A stretch of DNA of 64,000 nt from Lutraria lutraria. Its lineage: Eukaryota; Mollusca; Bivalvia; Venerida; Mactridae. Below the pieces are notes generated by a model. It saw only the letters and a program-made list of their open reading frames with translations, was not told the origin of the DNA and ran no database searches. Positions 22,250-32,171 of the stretch are shown here, one piece after another. The translations under genes were made by a program, and so were the position numbers. The stretch spans positions 6,743,029 to 6,807,028 of the forward strand of contig OZ026843.1 in the NCBI GenBank assembly GCA_964023205.1, in the 5' to 3' direction. Numbering within the stretch: the stretch's first letter is position 1; every line of letters begins with the position of its first letter.

Positions 22250-22683
22250 TTGAGTAACATTGATAAATATTACAGGTGGGTGGGGATGAAAATTCCCCAG
22301 CTGTCGCACTACAGAGGGGTCACAAGACCCCCATTAGGCAGCAGCCTGTGTCGCCTGATGATAGGATCCTGGTGGTTGAGTAGAGCCAGGGTATGGCTGT
22401 TAACACTGCCCCTGCAACACCCCACTTTGGCCTTAATTTGAGTAAACGGGAGGTCAGGAAGGCCCGTCCTGGTTACCATTACCACGTCTCCTAAAGATAG
22501 AAAACATTCTACAGGAATACATTTGTCCAATCTAGCCATTTCTCTTAGGCCATGACAGGGATCACCAGTGATTTACTCTTTCTCTTAAGAGTATATCACT
22601 GATGATCCCTGTCACGGCCTGTGTTGGTATCCCCACGTCATGTCCCCTTGTTTGAACTCCACGGTGGGTGGGGAGCATCAGTG
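22250..22683 (+). other. Possible LINE 5' leader with a hairpin
   Basis: GC-richer than its surroundings and directly upstream of LINE ORF1. The gtgggtgggga word occurs at 22267 and again at 22666. It contains the palindrome 22547-22620. The assignment as a LINE leader is by position only. Confidence 0.4.
22547..22620. repeat. 74-bp palindrome
   Basis: Left arm aggccatgacagggatca pairs with the right arm tgatccctgtcacggcct. The pairing continues inward through cagtgat/atcactg to a short loop around tctctt. It ends a few bases before the LINE-like coding region. Confidence 0.85.
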
Positions 22684-23240
22684 ATGAAAAATATAAAAAA
22701 CATCACGACCCCCCCCCCCCCAAAGCCAAGCATACTCCGACTCTCAGGTTCCGAATCTGTATATATACCCTTACCTACACCACAGAGTTTATGGCGATTC
22801 ATGTTGCTTGTGGAATGTTCCACAATGCATCATAAAAAAATTCAATCAACTTTTGAAACACTCAACTCATTAAAGGAATGATCCGTTGTAGGTATCTTAC
22901 ATGTTGTGAATCCCTTGATGAGATAAACCAAGGGCTGTTTCTGATGTTAAACAGATCAGTGTTGTCAGAAATAGTACACAACAGCTGGCAAGCATCGTAT
23001 ACAAAACTATGTCCTAAATGTTCTCACGAGGGACCAGACTGTGATCCAAAAACATGAAAACACGCCACTCCAGTTTCAGTTGTAAATCTTCTCATCCTTC
23101 CTATTCTAAATTCTGTCCGTCTGGAAGGATGAAAACAATTCTTACTTATAAATATAAGGAAAACGTATCTTTTCGAAGCCAGGAAGATTATACAGAACCG
23201 CCGAAAGGACTAGGAGCAGTTAAGCAAACCATCAAGCTAC
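22684..23240 (+). pseudogene. LINE ORF1 (Gag-like, zinc-knuckle) remnant
   Basis: The N-terminal frame begins at ATG 22684 (MKNIKNITTPPPPPK, then a LWRFMLLVECS segment) and stops at 22881. A second block near 23010-23055 contains CPKCSHEGPDCDPKT. After a frameshift, 23054-23245 contains CKSSHPSYSKFCPSGRMK and YKENVSFRSQEDY. The pair of Cys/His clusters followed by a basic 'I..K...N.SF..A' stretch is the usual tail of nucleic-acid-binding ORF1 proteins of Jockey/CR1-type LINEs. The first knuckle is shortened (C-X2-C-X-H-X4-C). Several stops and frameshifts make it a pseudogene. It is followed in line by a minisatellite and an ORF2 remnant. Confidence 0.75.
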
Positions 23241-23384
23241 GCTAACGTTGCTACCCCTGTCCCTGCTAACGTTGCTACCCCTGTCCCTGCTAACGTTGCT
23301 ACCCCTGTCCCTGCTAACGTTGCTACCCCTGTCCCTGCTAACGTTGCTACCCCTGTCCCTGCTAACGTTGCTACCCCTGTCCCT
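23241..23384 (+). repeat. 24-bp coding-type minisatellite, six copies
   Basis: The unit gctaacgttgctacccctgt plus ccct repeats six times without error (23241, 23265, 23289, 23313, 23337, 23361). In one frame it encodes Ala-Asn-Val-Ala-Thr-Pro-Val-Pro. It lies within the linker of the LINE ORF1 remnant, so it probably expanded inside a Pro/Ser-rich region. Confidence 0.95.
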
Positions 23385-23800
23385 GCTCCTGGAAAATCTT
23401 CCTGTCACACTTATGCGGTTTTAATAAAAAACATTTAAGAAAAAAATCCTGAAGTGGTCAATACTCTTAAAAGTCTGTTCCCTTCACTTTCCTCTTTATC
23501 ATCCACTTTAAACAAGCACAATACTACAACCACACTGTCTATGTCAAACATCGCAACCCCTGCTCCAACTCCTGCATAAAACAACATGAACAACGCACAA
23601 AATAATCAGTCAGCATCAAAGACATCTCAATACAAAAGAATTCTTCTATATCTAAGCACGCATACCTTACCACTAAACTTGCCCCTTCAGCATCTAAACC
23701 CTCCCCTTCTACATTTGAACCTAATCCAACAAACCCGAAACCACCATCACAAAACAAATCATTACAAAAACATCCTTCAGATTCGAGAGCATAGAGCGAT
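23385..23800 (+). pseudogene. LINE ORF1 C-terminal Pro/Ser-rich remnant
   Basis: A frame around 23650-23790 reads APSASKPSPSTFEPNPTNPK, then PPSQNKSLQKHPSDSRA and a stop. This is low-complexity sequence like the C-terminal linker of LINE ORF1 proteins. It is continuous with the zinc-knuckle remnant upstream. Confidence 0.5.
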
Positions 23801-23859
23801 GGGGTTTATCGTCTCAGAGTGCGAGGATATACATAGACGATGTGGTAATAACAATATAC

Positions 23860-24050
23860 CCCACTAACAAGTACACGTACCTCTTAACACGGCTTACACA
23901 AAGATATGACTCTGTTTTCTATTTATTTACCACCGAACAAACCAATACATGAAAATAATTCTAGCAGGAGATTTTGATAGTCGTAACATAATTTGGGACT
24001 TAGATGATACCAATCACAGAGGGACCCAACTTATCACATTTTTTAGTTGA
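23860..24050 (+). pseudogene. LINE ORF2 endonuclease-domain remnant
   Basis: The frame 23949-24050 reads MKIILAGDFDSRNIIWDLDD, then TNHRGTQLITFFS and a stop. This is the GDFN-x-(R/H)N-x-xW ... RG-x-L motif of the apurinic-type endonuclease of LINE ORF2 (here Asp replaces Asn of GDFN). Just upstream a VHVPLNTAYTK segment fits the preceding strand. Nothing of the reverse transcriptase follows, so the copy is truncated after the endonuclease. Confidence 0.75.
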
Positions 24051-24248
24051 AACTATTGAGGAATATATTAAAATGTATTTTGTATGTATATAGAAACAGT
24101 ATGTGGTATTTATTGTCAGTGGTTTTAATTTTTATTATTGAAGTGGTCCTAATGCGTGGTTTTATCTATATTCAACATGAATTAGTTATATATATATAAC
24201 TCACTTTATAACAACGTACACGTAGGCTACATATTTTAAAAAGAACTA

Positions 24249-24425
24249 CAATACTACCTTGTCTGAGCAGCCCTCACTTGAGCTACAACCTCCCTTCAAC
24301 AACAGCATATTTTCCCATTGCATGATTTAACTACTAATTCAACCTCTCTAGAGCAACAATCTCTCAACAACAATATATAATTTTGCTACTTCCAAAAGGT
24401 CTTGCTTTGGAGAGGTTGCACCGTG
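24249..24425. mobile_element. MITE with AACCTCTCC-type ends, copy A
   Basis: The left end CAATACTACCTTGTCTGAGC and right end CTTTGGAGAGGTTGCACCGTG match copy B (25309-25484) along most of the length, including shared 'ttttcccattgcatgattta' text. TA precedes the left end. The ends are eroded relative to B. Confidence 0.75.
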
Positions 24426-24806
24426 GTAACATAATTCAACAATATCTTTTATAACAATGTTAAAAATACATTTTTTGGTACATGTCAACCTATATCTTCA
24501 CTCTAATCTAAACACAAACGTAGATAAAATCGTCTCCTTTCGTTGCTGATGACATAATGAAACATACCGTTACTGATAACTTAATCAAACTCACATGATT
24601 AATGTACAAATCATCAAGATAATTACAATCATACGTTGTAAATTTCTACATAATTTGGTAAATACATGTATATATGTTCTCAAAAAAACTTAATTGGACT
24701 GTGTTGTACTCCGTATAATTCTTAAAAATGACAACGGGACTTCTGAATTAATTTTTATTCTGAAAACTCAATAGATTTGGAAACCGTGCTGAAATATTTG
24801 AACAAA
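24426..24806 (+). other. Upstream region of the nodulin-like transporter
   Basis: No gene is seen. It presumably holds the promoter and 5' UTR of the gene starting at 24807; no TATA-like match at a convincing distance was identified. Confidence 0.4.
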
Positions 24807-27600
24807 ATGGACAAGATAACTGCACTGAAAATTCTTAGTCTCATCGTTGGATGTGCTGCTAAGTTTACTACTGGCTCTTTATTTGTGTTTAATGTATACC
24901 AAGATGCAATCAAGGATACATTCAACTATACACAGAAAGAAGGTAACATATATAGGCTTAAAATATGTTTGTGTTTCTGTTTACACGCTGACATTAAAAA
25001 TAGGGTTGGTAGATTTGGAGAAAAGGAGAAAGTGGATGTATTGTATCTCGGGCATGATAAAGGGTCGCGAGGTTGAGTAACCAAACAACAATTATTTTAA
25101 AAATATTGATGGACAACGAGAACAATTTAATGTACTCTATTTACGCTGTAAACGGCTGTTACGGTGTTTGGTGGCAATGATAACCATTTCAGTTCTTGGT
25201 TCCAATTTTGTGTCTGCATGTTATAAACAAATAATAAATATACACACACCCTCATTCGTACACATACTTTAACACAAAGTTAAATCTGCATTAAATGCTA
25301 TACACGTACAGTACAACCTCTCCAATGCGGCCCTCTCTTGAGCAGCAACCTCTCTTGAGCATCAACAGCTTGATCTTTTCCCACCGCTTGATTTAACTAT
25401 TAATATACCCACTGTAGAGCAACAACCTCTTAACAACATGATTTTGCTGCTCACAAAGTGTGTTGCTTTGGAGAGGTTGCGCTGAACAGTGTCTCGTCAT
25501 CTGACCGAAATTAAGCCACCCAACTCAGTAAACTGTTCAAAGTGATCTTTATCCACTGTTGACATAATTGTTATCGAGCAATGTTATTCGGAACTAATTA
25601 AGACCACTTTTAGACAAATTACCAATTTAGCCTATACTGCATTATTATGTAGTATGTATATATACAAAATGTACATCATTTATGTTCTTACAGTGGAGCT
25701 GTTATCATCAATGTTAAACTTGGGTCTTGGAGTAGGCTTTCTTCCTGGAATGTTCTTTGATCGATTTGGACCTCAATTGACGTCAATTATAGGATGCGTA
25801 TTGTCAGTTACTGCGTACATGCTTGTGTGGAGTTCGACTAAATTCGTTGGGTTCTATTCTGGGAAATCTTGGCTGATGACTATATACTTTTTCTTGGTTG
25901 GTACGTGATTTATTGTATTAATTGGTTGTCACGCGCATCTACTGTGACTGTCACTTTATTCCTGATAACTAACCCACACGAAAAATGTATTTTTATACTT
26001 CATGTAAGATGCGCACATACAAAGATAGAAAAGTTTTATGAAGTACATCCAATTCTTTTATTTATACATAAAAAGCGTTTGTTTCTGGTTATATGCTCTT
26101 AAGTAATCCAATACAAATTGGTAGATGGGGGCCTTTTTACTTTTGAAAACGTGTGGAAATATAAAAAAGTAAGAATGTGGATACATGTACTATTAAAATG
26201 TCAAGGATTGCGGGGGATGTTAGTGTAGGTCACATTACCAGAAACAAACAATGCTTACACCTTATGACAATACCGTGTATCTTTACTACGTGCCGGCCAC
26301 TTCGAGACCTTCCTTATATTTTACTTTGTACTAAATGAAAATTGGGAAAAAATGTCACTCGTCACTCAGTACAACCCCCTGAACAAATTCTAAAATTCAA
26401 ATCGGTATAGAATTTATGACTGATTTACATATTCATGAAACATTACATCATTTTATTAATTTTATTGTTAAGTTAGTAATTTTCTGCTTCTAATTTTCAG
26501 GCTTCGGTTCCGTTTTTACGTACATGGTTGCCTTGAATACCAACATAATTAATTTTGACAAGAAACATACTGGGAAAATTGTCGGATTTCTAAATGCCTT
26601 TTTCGCCGGAAGTCCGTCCATATATTCAATCCTGTATTACCATTTATTCACGAAAGGAGACAGTACAATTGTATCAAACCAAGACTTCCCAGGTTTTATG
26701 CTGTTTTTCGCGATTAGTTTCGGAGTGGTTGATATTTTGTGTGTTTTCTGCGTAAGATTTTGGACTCCTGACTCTGAAATAACATTCGTTAAGTTTGAGA
26801 ATGACAGTAATGAAAGTTCGAGTAAAAGCGATGGTAATGGTGCTGTTGAAGAAAATGATGTAGAGATATTTTGTTTCGCTAGACGAGAGGAACGACGTGG
26901 TTTTGGTGTTGGCAACATCAATGGCGATGATTCAGATCGACATGAAGATGATCTAACACAAAGAAACATGAGCCTAAAAGAACTTCTGTTGAACATTAAT
27001 TTCCAATTATTTATGTGGATGTTCGCCTTTGCATCCGCGATAGGACTTGTGTACGCTAACAATCTGACAGTTATAAGTGGTTCTCTCCACCTCGATTCTT
27101 ACAACGATCGTCTCACTCTTATAATCCCAATCACCAACGCTGTTGTGAGTGCTTCTGTTGGACTCATCTCTGATTTATTGAAGCACAAACTGCCCAGATT
27201 GTGGATTATGATTTTCGCTACAGTATGCTTCACTGTTTCGCAAATCCTTGTATTTTTCTTCGCTAATTATCTTGGCTGGCTAGTACTGTCAGCCATATTT
27301 GTTGGAACTGGTATAGGTATAGTTTGGTCGATAGCTCCTACAATAGTACGGGAACTGTTCTACGTTGGCAACTTGGGTAGAAATTGGGGTATAACCATAC
27401 TTGTCGCATCACTGATCGGTATTGGCGCCCAGGAATCTTACGGAGCTTTCTATGACCATTATGCTAGTGGAACTGGTGATATTCATTGTTACGGGATGCG
27501 ATGTGTCAGGGGAGGATCAGCTGTTTGCATAGCCAGCGGCTCTTTGTCCATTGTTTTTAGTTTCATAATGCTGTTTAGACGGAAATGTTGTCCTCAATAG
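24807..27600 (+). CDS. Nodulin-like major-facilitator transporter (three exons, 480 aa)
   Basis: Likely a multipass plasma- or organelle-membrane transporter of the nodulin-like / NFD4-like MFS branch; the substrate is unknown. Exons are 24807-24942, 25694-25900 and 26501-27600 with canonical GT/AG borders. Both introns are phase 1 and each splits a Gly or Val codon after a short hydrophilic turn. The start ATG 24807 has a good context (aaaATGg); the earlier in-frame codon is TTG. Residues 1-45 give TM1 (ALKILSLIVGCAAKFTTGSL). Exon 2 holds the MFS motif-A-like GFLPGMFFDRFG. Exon 3 has FGSVFTYM, FLNAFFAGSPSIY, a charged central loop around residues 205-265, and a second six-helix half with GLISDLLK and GTGIGIVWSIAP. 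The length fits a full 12-helix carrier. Introns contain MITEs. AATAAA occurs at 27640-27645. The fold is confident; the exact family is by sequence pattern. Confidence 0.85.
24968..25090 (+). repeat. GTTTCTGG-end repeat R3, copy 1 (eroded), in transporter intron 1
   Basis: Left end tttgtgtttctgtttacacg, then attaaaaatagggttggtag, which matches 51527-51719 and 53646-53829. The right end is a decayed taaccaaacaac. It lies within the first intron. Confidence 0.6.
25309..25484. mobile_element. MITE with AACCTCTCC-type ends, copy B
   Basis: Ends CAGTACAACCTCTCCAA at 25309 and TTGGAGAGGTTGCGCTG to 25484; TA precedes the left end. It is pogo/mariner-like in style and sits in intron 1 of the nodulin-like transporter. 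It pairs with copy A at 24249. Confidence 0.8.
26078..26248. mobile_element. GTTTCTGG-end repeat R3, copy 2, in transporter intron 2
   Basis: Ends tttgtttctggttatatgct and attaccagaaacaaaca are complementary over about 14 bases. Same family as 51527-51719 and 53646-53829. No clean target duplication was recognised. Confidence 0.7.
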
Positions 27601-27639
27601 AAACAGATTAATCAAACTGGAGGCGGATCCATATAAAGA

Positions 27640-27645
27640 AATAAA
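27640..27645 (+). terminator. Poly(A) signal AATAAA, transporter gene
   Basis: AATAAA lies 40 bases after the stop codon. A second AATAAA at 27844-27849 could be used instead. Choice unknown. Confidence 0.55.
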
Positions 27646-27849
27646 TTCATGCACTCTTACATTATAAGAATTAACGTTATGATAATGCATATACTATTTT
27701 GAAAAATATTTTGTTAACATACATCCCATGATTTTCTTCCGCATTGATGATATGTTAAATACTTTATGCTAAAATTCCGGTGTTTTATTTCATATTCCTG
27801 CGTAACCTGAAGTAAGTCATGCGTAATGATATTCTATCATCACAATAAA

Positions 27850-28869
27850 CTTGACTGGCTGAATTATAGAAAACACGCGGGTTGATTTTGCTAATTATAC
27901 AAATACCATTATGGGGCGCTTTGGATAAATCGGCAAAGAATTCATAGGCTGACTTGAAAAATCGGCGAAGAACATATAGGATGGTTGGCTTAATTTAAGA
28001 ACCGATATAATGTTATAACAATTAACTGACAAAAAATAGCTAACTTAGGATGGTTTTATTTATTACTCGAACATTTCAGATTATGTGTCGTCCAATCAAG
28101 AATAGCTTCTTTGCTATAAAGCAAACTAATAAGTCAGGCTGCGTTAATCCGAACTTAAAACATTCCAAGTCTGACTTTATGTTACCATGTCGCTGGTTTA
28201 GAGGAAGATCATGCTCTTGAGGTTGCGAGATTTGTGTCCCTACTGTACCCCACAAATTCATATACATTTTTGTAATTTATCCTATTCTTAAGTCAACTCT
28301 CGCATATTATTGGCATTTAGTTCTAAGAATGATTATCGTGTGTTTAACGGCATGGTATCATGATGTGATCGTTAAATATGACACATGCATAACGGTAAAC
28401 CGTCAACCCAATTAATGATTCGCTATTCTTTATCACGATAATTCTTAATGTTGCTGTTCAAAAGTACATTAAGTACGGCGTACAATATGTCCGAGTACTT
28501 TGGTGGCATGGTGAGCCAAGTTCATATAAAGATATAACATGTTTATATAATTTATATTCCGTAGTTCTTAGGACGCCTTGTCTGTTCTATATGATTGTGG
28601 TGTAGACTCAAACTAGACTTGGTGATATTCAGGCTTAAATTTGAGTACAGCTATATAGTTTTACAATGTAAGAAAGTCCATGTCTCAGACTCATACCATT
28701 TTCTAGAACTATTCCTAAATGTCTTTCTAAGCAAAGCTGGCCATGTATTTCATTTGTGTCGCAACATGCAGCTCGTGTTTCAACTAGGTGCCCCTAATAC
28801 CACACTAAACTGATCAATAATAACTACTCGGGCATTCGCGCCACTGAGAATTCGCATCGTTCTTCCAAA
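27850..28869. other. Intergenic, nothing recognised
   Basis: AT-rich sequence between the transporter and the neuropeptide locus. Short frames (28076-28267 minus, 28595-28813 plus) show no protein character. Confidence 0.45.
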
Positions 28870-29045
28870 CATGTTTATTGTTCGCGATTGATAAAATGGG
28901 CATCAAGTTTCCATTGAAAGAGAAGCGTTTGATTCACAGGGCCAGTCATGTCGGAAAATAGTCTGTGAACAACAACAACACTATGGCGGCCTGCCTTTTA
29001 TGTTCAAGGCATTTCCTATAGACAGGTCCCAGGGAGTTCTGATTG
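28870..29045 (+). repeat. Left copy of an inverted repeat enclosing the neuropeptide gene
   Basis: Contains gcgattgataaaatgggcat and tagtctgtgaacaacaacaa, then atggcggcctgcct. The reverse complement of 34650-34835 carries gcgattgataaaatgggcat and agtctgtgaacaacgacaac in the same order. Further similarity (ggcatttcctatagacag / ggcacttttctttagaca) extends the match. Confidence 0.8.
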
Positions 29046-29695
29046 TAAACTGACGTATGGAAGCTGATTTAATTCCTACACATTGTTTTCTTTGGATTAG
29101 TTAATTGTACTTTTTGAAAAAAACGGCATTTTACAATATTAATATTCGTCCTTTTTTAAATGAATATGAAAGATATTTAAATGCAAGTACAGTTATCGAG
29201 TTGTACAAAAGGACTTAATTGGATATCTGATAAGTCTTTTTCAGCATGAAATGACATTACTTAATAACAATATGATTAAAAGTCAATCATTGAACTGAAA
29301 GGGTATAAACCTTCAGACCAACGTCCCGTGTTGGCTATCTGAAACACTCAAAGAACAAAAGCTAAATTCACAAACAGTATATTTATTTCCGGGGATGGCT
29401 ATCGCTAACGGCATAAAGACCAAATTTCTTATCATTGCGGGAAATGCCTGACAATGCAAAACATCAGAAACAGGTCTCTATACAAGGAAATTAGGGTTCT
29501 GAATATGACAGGCCTAATTGAAGCAATACTCACCATGATAAAAATCAATTCACTAACGGCAAAATACTCTACGGGTGTCCATCGTATTCCGCGTGCTCCT
29601 GGGTGCCTTAATACATAACTACGGATATTACAATAGGTAAACAATATGCCCACATTTTAGAGAATGTGTGTTCTTGACAGTGTATCATTCACCAG
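29046..29695 (+). other. Upstream region of the neuropeptide gene
   Basis: No gene is seen; probably the proximal regulatory region. A minus-strand frame at 29432-29653 has no recognisable protein character and no splice support. Confidence 0.4.
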
Positions 29696-29703
29696 TATAT
29701 AAG
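29696..29703 (+). promoter_or_regulatory. TATA box of the neuropeptide F gene
   Basis: TATATAAG at 29696-29703, with an initiator-like TCAGC at 29721-29725. This puts the start site about 27 bases downstream, near 29723. It is followed 52 bases later by a canonical splice donor. Start site inferred, not measured. Confidence 0.65.
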
Positions 29704-29722
29704 AGGGTAGTTCTTGGAACTC

Positions 29723-29774
29723 AGCGTTAAGTTCGGGAACCATTCTAAGAGAAGGAACACGGAGCAACATTCAA
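29723..29774 (+). other. Non-coding exon 1 of the neuropeptide F gene
   Basis: About 52 bases with no ATG, ending in CAA followed by the strong donor GTAAGT at 29775. It would be spliced to the acceptor at 32157 (tttgatttcag), giving a 2383-base first intron. A 5' non-coding exon is common in NPY-family genes. The pairing is inferred from splice signals and position. Confidence 0.6.
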
Positions 29775-30169
29775 GTAAGTCTTTATAATATTTCTACAAA
29801 ATGTTCGTATTTTTTATCAGATTTGTTTATTGTTGTTATTTGATATATTTTGAATCAATCAGATAAAATTACGGCTTAAATATTTCAATTTAATACAAAG
29901 TACAACTTGAGTGTGTCGAATTGCTGCACAAAATCTGTAATGATCGTGATGCTAAAGGTCCGAACTCAAAGTACCAAGTCTACAAAAGGAGTATACTACT
30001 GACGCAAACTTAGTTACATTGATTCTATTTCTGTGTTACTGTCTTGTTTATACAAACATTCGGGTATGTTGCCATTAGATTACGTGATGTTTTTATTTTA
30101 TTCATTCGTTTCTACTTGATATGATTCCTTAAAATTTGGCAAAAATGTCAATTTTCCTCCATATGTGAA

Positions 30170-30225
30170 GAATTTGCTGCTCCTTGTCTGGAAGGATATG
30201 TTAGTACTGGTTAGAAAACTGTATT
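30170..30225 (+). repeat. SINE tail fragment in the first neuropeptide intron
   Basis: ctggaaggatatgttagtac followed by tggttagaaaact resembles the tail of the tRNA-headed SINE at 63090-63275 (ttagtactggttagaaaatt). Only the 3' part is present. Confidence 0.5.
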
Positions 30226-32171
30226 TTATTTTTAGGCAAACGTTGTTTATGACTTTTTTTTAAAAATATGATGTTCTTTTCATAATGAACTTCACAATTA
30301 CATACAGTTAGCGAATATCAGTTTAATACACAATAGTTCGCATCTTGCGATATAATTCTTATTCGTGTTGCTGTTCATTGAATGTAAAATTGGAACTGTT
30401 TTCGCTGTCGGAAGCTTACATGAGCTCTTCTGTAGGTAGTTAATATTTCCCGACCGACCGACTTTTGAAAACCACTTCATTATTGTTCGTTCCGAACAAC
30501 AAAAATCAGTGTAGGGTGGATGTAGAAATATAGTACTTTAAATAGTCCCATCTACCGAGTGACGGCAATTGAACTATTGTTCAGCTTCCAAAAAATGGGC
30601 TTGTTATTTGCACTGACCTTCCTGTCAAATTAAGTAACTAATAATAGCATTGGCATTTCTGTAGTTGACAGGTAAGACGTGTTTGCTTGTTTGTAAAATG
30701 TCAACGAATAGTTACCACTTCCAGTACTTTGATTATCGTAATTAAACTAGTAATATAGGCATACAATGATATAATTGGTGTTTAACTAATTAAAAATAAA
30801 AATAAACTTTTTCCGATTACTTCAATAGTAAAATATAGGGTAATTTTTATACTAAAATATGGTTGCTTTTATCATTTTTGATGCCTTTTGTTAATGATTT
30901 ACACATTGTTTGCTATGATTTTAAAGCACATGAAGGGTGTTCAAATGTACATATTAGTATAATGGGGAGTTTATTTGTTGAAATGTTAAATTACTATTTA
31001 TTATTTTGTGGAGTATAATCATTGTTATTATGTATATATAATATTTCGCAATTCTTCAAATGTTTTTAAAGTGCCTTAACGAATTTTCGCATCGTAAGCA
31101 GAATTTATGTTTAAAGGTTAAAAGCCAAGCATTGGGAGAAAAAGTCGCCAAAATGTTCACCATTTAAAAATAATTAAATGGGTTTTTACTCTGATTAGGC
31201 AAAATAAATCAAAATAATGAAAAATGCAATATTTATTTTATGAATATTCGTTAATACACGTGTTTCATGAATATTAAAACGAGGTTATTGTTCTGTAATT
31301 TCAAAGGACTCTTCTCTGAAATGGTTTTTTAGTTGTTGCCAAATTCTTGCCAAATATATGACGTCATAATCTGTGTAATTTAAAGTCTGAAAACGACATT
31401 ATACTTGCCTCATTGCATGTCATATAAGAAGACACCATCAATACATTTACTAAATACGGATTAATATCGAGGTGTTAAAATATGTAACATCGAAATAGCA
31501 AAAATTGATCCGCAATGCTGAGAAAATATCATTTAACAGGTAGGCTTATAATCTGTGTAGTTTTCAAATTCGTAGACGTCAAATCGCATAATCAAATGTA
31601 TTTATCCAAGCGGTTACAAATATAAGATGATACTATCATATATCTCTAATGATTGGATATGCGCACGAACGTTCTGGACATAAACCGTTCCTCGCTCACT
31701 GGCCCATATGAATTGAGGGGGGGGGGGTAAATTTAGATATTGCAACTGGGGCGGGGGGTTCAGTTAAAGTCCTTACTACTGAATTATTGGTGAGAAGGCG
31801 AAGTCGTCTAGCCCCCACCAGGGTCTTACGGCACTGCCTCGTATGGCTGAATGAAAACCTATTTAGCAAAATTCTCAAATGATATTTAAACAAATCTGAA
31901 AACGCGTCTTTGAAACAGAACAACTTTGATATTATTACATGTAGTTAGTTATATAACGTACATTTTAAGACAACAACAACACGATTTTTGTGTCTAGATC
32001 CTTTGAACAATTATTGCGTGCTTTACCTCTAATTTTGAACTACAATGATCACGTACAGTATACATGTATAATAAGATACCACATGGCTAGGGCAGTTTGC
32101 GATTGGTGCCAAAAAATAAAGCTATCTTATTTTTTAATCAATTTATTTTGATTTCAGACATCACGCCAAAA

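Noticed and set aside
26637..27062. Minus-strand 141-codon frame inside the transporter exon
   Set aside because: It is the antisense shadow of exon 3, which has clear membrane-transporter content on the + strand.
29432..29653. Minus-strand 73-codon frame upstream of the neuropeptide gene
   Set aside because: No recognisable domain, no splice or promoter support, and it overlaps the probable regulatory region. Probably chance.
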